DNA of 14,375 bases from DYQY01 sp964643725 (lineage in GTDB: Bacteria; Margulisbacteria; Riflemargulisbacteria; GWF2-35-9; DYQY01): contig CAZXTL010000039.1 of the NCBI GenBank assembly GCA_964643725.1, positions 1-14,375 on the forward strand. The letters are read 5' to 3'. How positions within the stretch are numbered: the stretch's first letter is position 1; each line of letters starts with the position of its first letter. Position numbers and translations under genes: made by a program. Below, piece by piece: positions 1-5,757 of the stretch. Below the pieces are notes generated by a model. That model searched no databases. It saw only the letters and a program-made list of their open reading frames with translations, and was not told the origin of the DNA.

Positions 1-55
1 ACCTACGACCCACCGGTTATGAGCCGGTTGCTCTAACCAGCTGAGCTATGGGCCC
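1..55 (-). tRNA. tRNA with CAT anticodon, 3' part cut by window edge
   Basis: On the minus strand the acceptor 5' strand GGGCCCA occupies 55-49. The D stem GCTC/GAGC (46-43 and 33-30) encloses an AGCTGGTTA loop. The anticodon stem ACCGG/CCGGT (28-24, 16-12) carries the loop CTCATAA with anticodon CAT at 21-19. The T stem begins GTAGG and the window ends inside the T arm, so the 3' half and any CCA are not visible. CAT can be elongator Met or the TilS-modified Ile2 tRNA. The GGTCGTAGG run resembles Ile2 tRNAs, but I cannot settle this without the full molecule. It is not initiator-like, because the first base can pair in a normal acceptor stem. Confidence 0.93.
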
Positions 56-117
56 ATTACATTTCCAAGACTGGTTAACCCTTGGTTTTTGGACGTGAAT
101 AGTATTATAACCGTAAA

Positions 118-180
118 TAGTGAAAACTGAAAAGTGGTAATTGGTGAATAGTAACTAGTGAATGGTGAATGGTAAATGGC
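118..180. repeat. degenerate GTGAA/TGGT simple-repeat tract
   Basis: A run of degenerate units such as GTGAAAACTGAAAAGTGG, GTGAATAGTAACTAGTGAA and TGGTGAATGGTAAATGG. The same type of tract appears within the start of the exported-protein gene (1015-1050) and, in the opposite sense, before trmB (3767-3810). It has no coding potential of its own. It looks like a dispersed low-complexity element of this genome. Confidence 0.6.
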
Positions 181-185
181 AACTT

Positions 186-340
186 ATATAATGACAAATG
201 TCAAAGCTCAAATGCCAAATAAATCATATAATGACAAATCATTAAATATTTTAAATTAATAATTTGGATTTCATTGATTAAAAAATTAATTTGTCATTTG
301 TCATTTGAATTTTGGATTTGAAATTAAAAGACAAAAATTA
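186..340. repeat. AT-rich repeat cluster with direct and inverted CAAATGACAAAT copies
   Basis: ATATAATGACAAAT occurs at 186-199 and again, identically, at 226-239, exactly 40 bases apart. Around 285-335 the inverse form TTTGTCATTTGTCATTTGA appears, followed by TTTGGATTTGAAATT. This is an imperfect inverted copy of the stretch AATGTCAAAGCTCAAATG at 191-215. The whole 56-351 interval contains no ORF that I would support. It holds only this cluster and the simple-repeat tract before it. Confidence 0.55.
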
Positions 341-351
341 GAAGAAATAAA

Positions 352-1053
352 CTACTGACTAATTACAATTGTCCGTTGAGGATTGCCCATGAAGTCTTTA
401 CCTTCGAACTGTAGGAATCTTCTTGGTTCTTCAGTTGTTATCCAAAAGTAAAATTTCTGAGGGAAAAGAGTAGATTCAATAAGTCCAGCAGCTCCTACTT
501 CTATTTTATAACAAGAGTATTCTTTTTTATTAATTATAATATCTTCTGTGCCTATATTTTTAGCATATAGAAGAAATCCTCTTTTTATTTCCGGCAAAAA
601 ACTCCAAAAGGTTATTTCTTTTTCTTGAATTGGAAACCCTCTCATTAAATGGAAAAAAGAGTTCATATCATAATAATCTTTATGATTCCCAGGGAAAGCA
701 TATTGGTCTTTTCCATTATCTATCTTTACCTGTATTTGCTCATCATTGTAAATTAGCTGTTTAACTAATGACCCCTTGCTATCATAATAACTAACACTAA
801 CAGGAAATAAAGATCCAACCTTTAAATATATCCTCGCCCATCCTCCATCAGAACCCTCTAACTTGATCTCATGTACTTTTTCGTTATTTATGATAACAGT
901 TGTGATTTGTTCAGTGGTTATAAGGAGTTTTCCATTGTCGTAAGTGTTATAGATGATACGCTCAGTATCAAGGAGCTTGTCAGTAAATAGAGGAAAGGAA
1001 AAGGTGTATAGGAAAATGGTGAAAAGTGAAAGGTGAAAAGTGAATGGTTTCAT
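352..1053 (-). CDS. exported protein of unknown function, signal peptide encoded by a simple repeat
   Basis: A 233-residue protein from the ATG at 1053; an in-frame ATG at 1059 would add two residues. Residues 1-23 (MKPFTFHLSLFTIFL...) form a short basic and then hydrophobic segment that looks like a signal peptide, so the mature part probably lies outside the inner membrane. The rest is rich in beta-strand-like alternation (IIYNTYDNGKLLITTE, YYDSKGSLVKQLIYNDEQ, CYKIEVGAAG, FYFWITTEEPRRFLQFEGKD). That pattern, with a late FWIT...RRFLQFE segment, weakly recalls DUF3108-type periplasmic proteins, but I do not claim membership. The signal peptide is encoded by a TTCACTTTTCACC-type repeat tract. 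There is no Shine-Dalgarno sequence. TATAAT lies six bases before the ATG at 1053, suggesting a leaderless message, which is why I chose this start. The gene runs toward the repeat region and the tRNA, and is cut off from the porin gene by a strong terminator. Confidence 0.75.
   Translation of the reverse strand: MKPFTFHLSLFTIFLYTFSFPLFTDKLLDTERIIYNTYDNGKLLITTEQITTVIINNEKVHEIKLEGSDGGWARIYLKVGSLFPVSVSYYDSKGSLVKQLIYNDEQIQVKIDNGKDQYAFPGNHKDYYDMNSFFHLMRGFPIQEKEITFWSFLPEIKRGFLLYAKNIGTEDIIINKKEYSCYKIEVGAAGLIESTLFPQKFYFWITTEEPRRFLQFEGKDFMGNPQRTIVISQ
1015..1050. repeat. GTGAAAAGTGAAAGG simple-repeat tract inside a signal peptide coding region
   Basis: Plus-strand units ATGGTGAAAAGTGAAAGG and TGAAAAGTGAATGG lie inside the 5' end of the exported-protein gene. 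They are of the same kind as the tract at 118-180. Read on the minus strand they give FTFHLSLFTIF, the hydrophobic core of the signal peptide. Confidence 0.6.
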
Positions 1054-1059
1054 GTACAT

Positions 1060-1089
1060 ATTATAACGGGGAATGACTTACTTGGTAAA
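1060..1089 (-). promoter_or_regulatory. candidate sigma70 promoter of the exported-protein gene
   Basis: On the minus strand TTTACC (1089-1084) is followed after 18 bases by a perfect TATAAT (1065-1060). Initiation six or seven bases downstream falls on the ATG at 1053, so the transcript would be leaderless. This fits the absence of a ribosome-binding site. Confidence 0.5.
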
Positions 1090-1098
1090 CTGTCTTTT

Positions 1099-1138
1099 CT
1101 CCCTCTTGAGAGGGAGATGTCCGTTAGGACAGAGGGTG
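1099..1138. repeat. palindromic CTCCCTCT repeat
   Basis: A perfect 8-bp inverted repeat CTCCCTCT-TG-AGAGGGAG is followed by a second small hairpin TGTCC-GTTA-GGACA and then GAGGGTG. The CCCTCT/AGAGGG core relates it to the shorter hairpins at 2759 and 3620. It lies downstream of the porin terminator and upstream of the exported-protein promoter. Confidence 0.55.
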
Positions 1139-1147
1139 TGTACGCAT

Positions 1148-1181
1148 AAAAAAAGGGAGACAAAATTGTCTCCCTTTTTTT
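1148..1181 (-). terminator. strong intrinsic terminator after the porin-like gene
   Basis: A GGGAGACAA stem pairs with TTGTCTCCC and is flanked by seven A on one side and seven T on the other. The hairpin can therefore end transcription in both directions. It begins about 20 bases past the porin stop codon, so its main job is probably termination of that gene, which is likely highly expressed. Confidence 0.92.
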
Positions 1182-1200
1182 AATAACTATTTAGTTAGTA

Positions 1201-2076
1201 CTAAAGTGCGAAATTTAAACCAACTGTTGCTGATTCATTTGTTGCAGCAGCTGACATATCATTCGTGTAATCAACAATAGCTGTTACGCTATCATTAACT
1301 GCAAAAGCATAACCTAATGATAATGCTTTTGTTGTAGTAACATCTGTTAAGTCATCAATAAATGTAGCATATACTGATTGTGTTTTGTCTAAAGTATAGT
1401 TTGCATAAACAGCAACTATCTGTTTAAGAACTGATACATTTTGTGCTTGTAATCCCCACATAACTTGAGCAGATAAATCTAATGCACCAAATGCCATAGA
1501 TTTTTCTACATATAGATCATAACCTGTTGTTAAAGCAGTTTTGTTATCATTCATAATGATAGCAACTTTACCAGTCTCACATACTTGATAAGCTACTCCT
1601 AGCTTACCAGATGTAGCAGTTGCGCCACCTGAACTTAATAATGAAGCAGCACCAGTGTATGCTACTGTCCATGGACCAGTTGCATAACTTAATCCAGCTC
1701 CATCCATGTTAGCTATATTTCCTGCAATGGCGAAGAAAGATGAGTTTCCATAGAAACCGCCACCAAACTTGGAACTAACAATAGGATTAATTAAACCTAC
1801 TTGACCATTTCCACCAAAAATCTTACCAGAAACAAAGGCATACTTTGTTGAAGGTGCTGTCCAAACACCATTTGCAGCATCTATTCTCATAACATAATTA
1901 AATGCTATGTTCTTATTAGCAGCAGCTAATGTAACATCTGTTTGTCCAATAACAAAACTATTATTCTTGTTAGCCTGTGGGTTCAATTGTAAAGAACCAT
2001 TTGCCCCTAAATCTACTGATGCAGCGAAAACGCCTAGAGAGAAAACCATTAAAACTAAAAATATATATTTTTTCAC
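1201..2076 (-). CDS. porin-like outer-membrane beta-barrel protein
   Basis: A 291-residue protein starting at GTG (2076), with GAAAGGGG as Shine-Dalgarno about seven bases upstream. MKKYIFLVLMVFSLGVFA is a typical signal peptide, with cleavage likely after the Ala at residue 18. The mature chain is rich in Gly, Ala, Ser and Thr and has alternating polar/hydrophobic strands, for example SLGYAFAVNDSVTAIVDYTND. It ends in an amphipathic strand, VGLNFAL, as expected for a barrel closing strand. I recognise the architecture of an outer-membrane porin or channel but not a named family; a secreted surface protein of similar composition is the alternative. Its codon use is less AT-biased and more regular than that of its neighbours, which fits high expression. 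The gene is monocistronic, with its own promoter, a long leader and a strong terminator. Confidence 0.8.
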   Translation of the reverse strand: MKKYIFLVLMVFSLGVFAASVDLGANGSLQLNPQANKNNSFVIGQTDVTLAAANKNIAFNYVMRIDAANGVWTAPSTKYAFVSGKIFGGNGQVGLINPIVSSKFGGGFYGNSSFFAIAGNIANMDGAGLSYATGPWTVAYTGAASLLSSGGATATSGKLGVAYQVCETGKVAIIMNDNKTALTTGYDLYVEKSMAFGALDLSAQVMWGLQAQNVSVLKQIVAVYANYTLDKTQSVYATFIDDLTDVTTTKALSLGYAFAVNDSVTAIVDYTNDMSAAATNESATVGLNFAL

Positions 2077-2108
2077 TTTTTACCCCTTTCGAAATTCTAT
2101 TTACTATG

Positions 2109-2251
2109 TAACCTTAACGTAATTTTTTTCTTAAACATCACCCCCCATAAATTTAAAAGGTCACTTAATTAGTGCATCTCCTGTTGCCAAAAATATTTGG
2201 AAAATGTGGCCGATTCGGTAATAACTTCATTAACTCTTAACCTTACCGTAA
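2109..2251 (-). promoter_or_regulatory. porin leader with two copies of a TTACGnTAAGGTTA element
   Basis: On the minus strand TTACGTTAAGGTTA (2122-2109) and TTACGGTAAGGTTA (2251-2238) differ at one position. They lie 129 bases apart in the same orientation, one near the likely transcription start and one about 30 bases before the start codon. They could be binding sites for a regulator or paired RNA elements in the leader. The function is unknown and the call rests only on the repetition. Confidence 0.35.
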
Positions 2252-2265
2252 CTTTCATTAGTATA

Positions 2266-2295
2266 AGTATATCGTTACTTAGTAAAAAAAATCAA
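2266..2295 (-). promoter_or_regulatory. candidate promoter of the porin-like gene
   Basis: On the minus strand TTGATT (2295-2290) is followed after 18 bases by TATACT (2271-2266), preceded by CGA. Initiation near 2259 would give a leader of about 180 nucleotides. A second TATACT directly adjoins the first (2265-2260) but has poorer spacing. The promoter starts only about 20 bases past the BCCP-like gene's stop. Confidence 0.5.
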
Positions 2296-2313
2296 GGTAA
2301 TAATTGTAATTTA

Positions 2314-2733
2314 TTATAACTCTTCAATGAGCACCAACGGTTGACCGTATTCTACAGCCTTACCAGGGTCAACTAAAAACTTAATTACCTTACAATCAAT
2401 ATCAAGCCTCTTGTGGTTTTCAAGATTCATTGCTTTTACGTAGTAAAGTTCACTACCTTTTACAACTCTAACATTTGCATCAAGAACTCTTTGCTCAACA
2501 CTTGGATAAAAGAAACCTACACCCTCAGAGGTTATCTCTTTCAGCTTTCTAGTATCAACAGGAACTGCTTCCTGTGCTGACAGAGCTGCTGTAGTTTGAT
2601 AAACGACTTCTGGCATAACCTGAGTCCCTGATTTCTTTAGTGATATGTTTGTAGTTTTATCATCAAAATTGAGAGCTTTAAGCTTAGAGTCTTTAAATAT
2701 TTCTACCAATTGAGTTACTTTTTTAAAATCCAT
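2314..2733 (-). CDS. accB: BCCP-like protein lacking the biotinylated lysine
   Basis: A 139-residue protein resembling the biotin carboxyl carrier subunit of acetyl-CoA carboxylase. The N-terminus MDFKKVTQLVEIFKDS matches the usual AccB start. A Pro/Ala/Gln-containing linker (about 38-65) leads to a biotinyl-type domain (about 67-139) with VGFFYPS and the closing LVDPGKAVEYGQPLVLIE. The hairpin that normally reads E-A-M-K-M reads K-A-M-N-L here: residue 103, codon AAT at 2427-2425, replaces the Lys that receives biotin. As written it cannot carry biotin at the normal site. The start at 2733 has AGGAG seven bases upstream; the longer frame from a GTG at 2766 would translate the hairpin repeat and is unlikely. 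It follows map and is probably co-transcribed. No accC is adjacent, although accB is commonly followed by it. The family assignment is fairly sure; the function without biotin is not. Confidence 0.85.
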   Translation of the reverse strand: MDFKKVTQLVEIFKDSKLKALNFDDKTTNISLKKSGTQVMPEVVYQTTAALSAQEAVPVDTRKLKEITSEGVGFFYPSVEQRVLDANVRVVKGSELYYVKAMNLENHKRLDIDCKVIKFLVDPGKAVEYGQPLVLIEEL

Positions 2734-2758
2734 GATTACTCCTTTAACCTCTTTTTTT

Positions 2759-2787
2759 GTCGCCACCCTCTCCTAACAGAGAGGGTT
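2759..2787. repeat. CCCTCTC hairpin repeat, copy upstream of the BCCP-like gene
   Basis: A 7-bp perfect stem CCCTCTC / GAGAGGG with a CTAACA loop (2766-2785), next to GTCGCCA. A 29-base copy with one difference (2777 versus 3638) lies at 3620-3648 in the same position relative to map. It lies in the map-accB gap and could act as an RNA hairpin affecting mRNA processing. Confidence 0.7.
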
Positions 2788-2811
2788 ATTTAAAGCTATT
2801 TATTAATAGAC

Positions 2812-3573
2812 TTAAATCCTAGTTAATATCTCTGAGCCATTTTCTGTTATTACAATAGTGTCTTCAAATTGACACGACCATTTTCCGTCCATTGTAACAA
2901 CTGTCCAGCCATCTTCCAAGACTTTTGTTCGCCATGTGCCCATATTAATCATAGGTTCTATAGCAATGACCATCCCTTGTCTTAAATCTATCCCAGTATT
3001 TTTGTTGCCATAATGAGGAACAGATGGAGCCTCATGTAACTCAAGCCCAACTCCATGCCCAACATATTCTCTTACAACACTAAAACCGTTTTTTTCCACA
3101 TGTTTTTGAATCGCATATCCGATATCCCCAATTCTATTCCCTGGTTTTGCTACAGCGCAGGCAAGATCTAGAGAAGTTTTGGTAACTTCTACCAGCTTTC
3201 TTACTTTTGGAAGAACCTCTCCTATCATAAAGGTCCTGGTAGCATCACCTATATATCCATTCTTAGTTACTCCAAAATCAACTTTAACAATATCTCCATC
3301 CTTAAGTATTCTTTGGCCTGGGATAGCATGAACTACCTCGTTATTTACTGCTGTACAGGTGCTGTGATAATAGTCAGGAACGTTTTTAAAGGAAGCTTCT
3401 GCACTATGCTTTGCACAGAATTCAGAAGCTAAATTGTCTATCTCAATAGTCTTTAGCCCTGCTCTAATAAATTTTGGTAGCTCTACATCTAAAAATTTGG
3501 CAACAAGCTGAGATGCAATACGAATACCATCTATTTGTTCTTCAGTTTTAATTATTATTTTATTGTTTTTCAT
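2812..3573 (-). CDS. map: type I methionine aminopeptidase
   Basis: A 253-residue cytoplasmic metalloprotease that removes the initiator methionine from new proteins. The family's metal ligands are all present: D99 (VDFG), D110 (GDATR), H173 (GHGVGLELHEAP), E206 (AIEPM) and E237 (QFEDT). The substrate-site His is at 82 (NNEVVHAIPG). Length and order match single-domain type I enzymes without an N-terminal zinc-finger extension. I chose the ATG at 3573, which has GGGAGAGG upstream and gives the usual start MKNNKIIIKTEEQI. A longer frame from GTG at 3627 would translate the hairpin repeat. It heads a probable map-accB operon, with 78 bases between the map stop and the accB start that include a hairpin repeat. 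Confidence 0.96.
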   Translation of the reverse strand: MKNNKIIIKTEEQIDGIRIASQLVAKFLDVELPKFIRAGLKTIEIDNLASEFCAKHSAEASFKNVPDYYHSTCTAVNNEVVHAIPGQRILKDGDIVKVDFGVTKNGYIGDATRTFMIGEVLPKVRKLVEVTKTSLDLACAVAKPGNRIGDIGYAIQKHVEKNGFSVVREYVGHGVGLELHEAPSVPHYGNKNTGIDLRQGMVIAIEPMINMGTWRTKVLEDGWTVVTMDGKWSCQFEDTIVITENGSEILTRI

Positions 3574-3619
3574 AACCTCTCCCGGCGAAAATTGACAATA
3601 ACTTCTGCCTCTCTTTAAT

Positions 3620-3648
3620 GTCGCCACCCTCTCCTAAAAGAGAGGGTT
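3620..3648. repeat. CCCTCTC hairpin repeat, copy upstream of map
   Basis: Stem CCCTCTC (3627-3633) / GAGAGGG (3640-3646) with loop CTAAAA. It has the same GTCGCCA flank as the copy at 2759. Both copies sit 26 to 80 bases upstream of a true start codon, and both create a spurious in-frame GTG extension (GTG GCG ACA). Confidence 0.7.
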
Positions 3649-3720
3649 TATCTAGCAAATATATATTTTTTCTCTAATACCCACTTATTTACAACTTAAC
3701 GCTTCAATTAGTTGTTAACT

Positions 3721-3747
3721 CTGGATTCCCGCCTACGCGGGAATGAC
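3721..3747. repeat. REP-like palindrome ATTCCCGC/GCGGGAAT
   Basis: An 8-bp perfect stem ATTCCCGC / GCGGGAAT around CTAC, with outer bases CTGG and GAC. The ends are shared with the palindromes at 14099 and 14256 (GTCATYCC at one side, GGATYCAG-type at the other), so the three look like one family. The form ATTCCC-N8-GGGAAT is the same as the dRS3 element known from Neisseria. Elements of this appearance are scattered in many bacteria. Confidence 0.75.
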
Positions 3748-3766
3748 TCGATACTATTCCTACAAC

Positions 3767-3810
3767 ACTGCTCACTGTTAACTGTTTACTGTTTTCTATT
3801 AACCATTTAC
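3767..3810. repeat. ACTGTTTACTG simple-repeat tract before trmB
   Basis: Units CACTGCTCACTGTTAACTG and TTTACTGTTTTCTATTAACC end 13 bases before the trmB start. This is the complement-type version of the tracts at 118-180 and 1015-1050. It opens an artificial 37-codon extension (from an ATG at 3712) that is not part of TrmB. Confidence 0.55.
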
Positions 3811-3822
3811 AATATTCCAGCC

Positions 3823-4440
3823 ATGAGAGTAAGGAAGCACGCAAATCCATTTAACTTTAGCAAAGATAAGGAAATAATACAACTTGAGAAGGTGTTTGTT
3901 ACTCCTGAAAATCCTCTTACTTTTGAGATAGGCTTTGCGCATGGAGAATACCTATTAGAACGAGCGAAAAATGAAGCCAATAGAAACTTTATAGGGTTTG
4001 AGGTTAGAGAGCAGCTAGTTGAGAAAGTAAGGATTACTGCCGAAAAAGAAGATTTAAAAAACATCTTTGTTGCTAATGCTAGCTCATTGGTAAATATTGC
4101 TATTTTACCTAATGATTCTATTAGCGAAGTAATAGCCTTTTTTTGCGACCCTTGCTTTAAAACTAAACATCATAAAAGAAGGATAATTAATCCTAAATTT
4201 CTTAATGAAATAAAACCTAAGCTAAAAAAGGATAATATTCTATATTTTCAGACCGATGTATTAGAGCTATACTCTGCGACCTTAAGTTATATCAAAGAGG
4301 ATAAAGAATACAGTGTTCTACAGGAAGAGATCGTCACTGGGGTGCCGAATAAAACAGGTTCTACTTCATTCTTTGAACAAAGATGTTTGGATAACAATTG
4401 GCCTATTCATAGGATAATGTTTAATTGTTTAACTGTTTAG
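3823..4440 (+). CDS. trmB: tRNA (guanine-N7-)-methyltransferase TrmB
   Basis: A 205-residue SAM-dependent methyltransferase that makes m7G46 in the tRNA variable loop. The AdoMet-binding loop is FEIGFAHGEYLL (34-45), followed by the acidic strand FIGFEVR (56-62). The family signature region FFCDPCFKTKHHKRR (106-120) is next, then TD (144-145) and the C-terminal TSFFEQRCLDNNWPIHR. In most TrmB proteins the signature reads F-PDPWPK..HHKRR; here the Pro before Asp and the Trp are both Cys, while the Asp and HHKRR are kept. The ATG at 3823 starts the typical MRxRKHxNP sequence, so the upstream extension through repeats is rejected, although no Shine-Dalgarno sequence is visible. It is divergent from map and followed by a probable terminator. 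Confidence 0.93.
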   Translation: MRVRKHANPFNFSKDKEIIQLEKVFVTPENPLTFEIGFAHGEYLLERAKNEANRNFIGFEVREQLVEKVRITAEKEDLKNIFVANASSLVNIAILPNDSISEVIAFFCDPCFKTKHHKRRIINPKFLNEIKPKLKKDNILYFQTDVLELYSATLSYIKEDKEYSVLQEEIVTGVPNKTGSTSFFEQRCLDNNWPIHRIMFNCLTV

Positions 4441-4470
4441 AGTTTGCTATTGCAAACTTTGTTTATTTGT
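4441..4470 (+). terminator. probable terminator of trmB
   Basis: The hairpin AGTTTGC-TATT-GCAAACT begins directly after the trmB stop and is followed by the T-rich run TTGTTTATTT. The stem is only 7 bp and AT-rich, so this is a moderate call. Confidence 0.5.
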
Positions 4471-4538
4471 TGAAGATTTAGTCATTCTAATTTTTCTTTG
4501 AACTATAATTAAATGTTGGGAATTTAACTAAAATTTAT

Positions 4539-4551
4539 CGATATATTAATT
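4539..4551 (+). promoter_or_regulatory. CGATATATT -10-like element abutting the CofD-like gene start
   Basis: CGATATATT (4539-4547) is followed by AATT and then ATG ATG. No Shine-Dalgarno sequence lies in between. With TATATT as the -10 box, transcription would start around the second ATG (4555), implying a leaderless message. I see no convincing -35 box. Confidence 0.35.
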
Positions 4552-5739
4552 ATGATGTTGCATAAACTTATATCCTTTGTGAGTCCGAGAATTATACTTT
4601 TTACAGGTGGAACTGCTGCTAATGCATACACGGAAGCCCTTCATAAAAGAACATCCAATTTAACCTACATTATCCCCATTTCTGATAACGGTGGGAGTTC
4701 TGGAGAAATTCAAAGCTATATAGGTGGTCCTGCCATTGGAGACATAAGGTCTAGGATAATTAGGTTAGCAGAAGAGAGTCCAATGAAAACTTTACTCCAA
4801 TATCGTTTACCATCAACAAAAGAAGGAGAAGACCCCTTCACGACTTGGAATAATATATTGTATATAAAACACCCTATTTGGAAGGAAGTTCCTACAAAAT
4901 TTAGACATATTATTAGAGCGGGCCTAAATACTTTTAATGCTACACTGCAAACAAAGGCTGATATTTCAAGACAATTTGATTTCACCTCTGGTGCTATTGG
5001 AAATTTCTTTTTTAGTGGTGAAAGACTTCATTTCGGCTCATTATCTGCAACCATTGAAATATTTAAGCACGTACTTGGAATTGACAAGAATACTTTAGTT
5101 ATTCCTGTAGTAGATGTAAATAAAAGATTAACTATAGGAATAAAAATGATTAATGGAGATGATATTAAAGGTCAAAATCAAATCTCCCACCCCTCAACAG
5201 GTACTTCAATTAATAAAAATAATAATGATCCACTACCAGCAAAGGTAGCAAAGTTGGAATATATTGATAAAGATTACAATGCTTTTGTGCCAGATATATG
5301 TGAAGACGTCATCCCTGAGCTAAATAAAGCAAGAACCATATGTTATTCAATAGGTTCATTTTATACTAGTTTACTTCCAAATCTTATTTTACCTGGTGTT
5401 GGAGAGGCTATAAAAAACAATAGTGGCAAAAAAGTCCTAATATTAAATGGCTCATATGATAGAGAAACTACATATTTAGACGCTGAAGGTAATAAACACA
5501 AATTATCTATTAGTGAGATTCTAGAACAATTAAAGGATGCATTAAATAGATATGGCGAAGTTAATAACGCAATATCAGATTACGTAACGGACATCATTTA
5601 TCTTGAAACCGGAGAAATACAACCTACAGAGAATGATACTCTTAACGGAATAACCATACATAAAGTATCGTCAGACTCTAATAACCCTTATCATTACAAT
5701 TCAGAAGAATTATCTGAAACACTAGTTAGTCTAAATTAA
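4552..5739 (+). CDS. CofD/YvcK superfamily protein, eukaryote-like branch
   Basis: A 395-residue Rossmann-like protein of the 2-phospho-L-lactate transferase CofD / YvcK superfamily. Nucleotide-binding-type motifs are FTGGTAANA (17-25), PISDNGGSSGE (42-52) and GGPAIGDIRSR (58-68). GAIGNFFFSGERL (147-159), CYSIGSFYTSLLPNLILPGVG (264-284) and LNGSYDRET (298-306) follow. Ordinary bacterial YvcK reads GGGTG...ADDGGSSG...PPGDIRNC. The wording here (GGTAAN, PISDNGGSS, GGPAIGDIRSR, LPNLILPGVG) is closer to the fungal and plant CofD-like proteins. YvcK is linked to growth on gluconeogenic carbon and cell shape; no activity is established for this branch, so I assign none. A second ATG at 4555 is the alternative start. 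It is a single gene, convergent with the phosphohexomutase. Confidence 0.82.
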   Translation: MMLHKLISFVSPRIILFTGGTAANAYTEALHKRTSNLTYIIPISDNGGSSGEIQSYIGGPAIGDIRSRIIRLAEESPMKTLLQYRLPSTKEGEDPFTTWNNILYIKHPIWKEVPTKFRHIIRAGLNTFNATLQTKADISRQFDFTSGAIGNFFFSGERLHFGSLSATIEIFKHVLGIDKNTLVIPVVDVNKRLTIGIKMINGDDIKGQNQISHPSTGTSINKNNNDPLPAKVAKLEYIDKDYNAFVPDICEDVIPELNKARTICYSIGSFYTSLLPNLILPGVGEAIKNNSGKKVLILNGSYDRETTYLDAEGNKHKLSISEILEQLKDALNRYGEVNNAISDYVTDIIYLETGEIQPTENDTLNGITIHKVSSDSNNPYHYNSEELSETLVSLN

Positions 5740-5757
5740 TAATATTAAATGAATTTA

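Noticed and set aside
60..95. Possible hairpin CCAAG...CTTGG followed by T-rich sequence
   Set aside because: The stem is only 5 bp with a long loop, it lies upstream of the minus-strand tRNA, and no plus-strand gene ends here.
186..340. CRISPR-like array
   Set aside because: There are only two exact 14-base repeats plus degenerate copies, no regular unique spacers and no cas genes.
1907..2122. Plus-strand 71-codon ORF opposite the porin gene
   Set aside because: It is the antisense shadow of a well-supported coding region, with no ribosome-binding site and no family features.
2077..2265. Known riboswitch class in the porin leader
   Set aside because: I could not match any conserved riboswitch core; only the twin 14-mers are evident.
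3712..3822. N-terminal extension of TrmB from ATG 3712
   Set aside because: It translates the REP-like palindrome and the ACTG repeat tract; the family start MRxRKHxNP is at 3823.
4716..4985. Minus-strand ORF inside the CofD-like gene
   Set aside because: It overlaps a gene with clear family motifs on the other strand and has no independent support.
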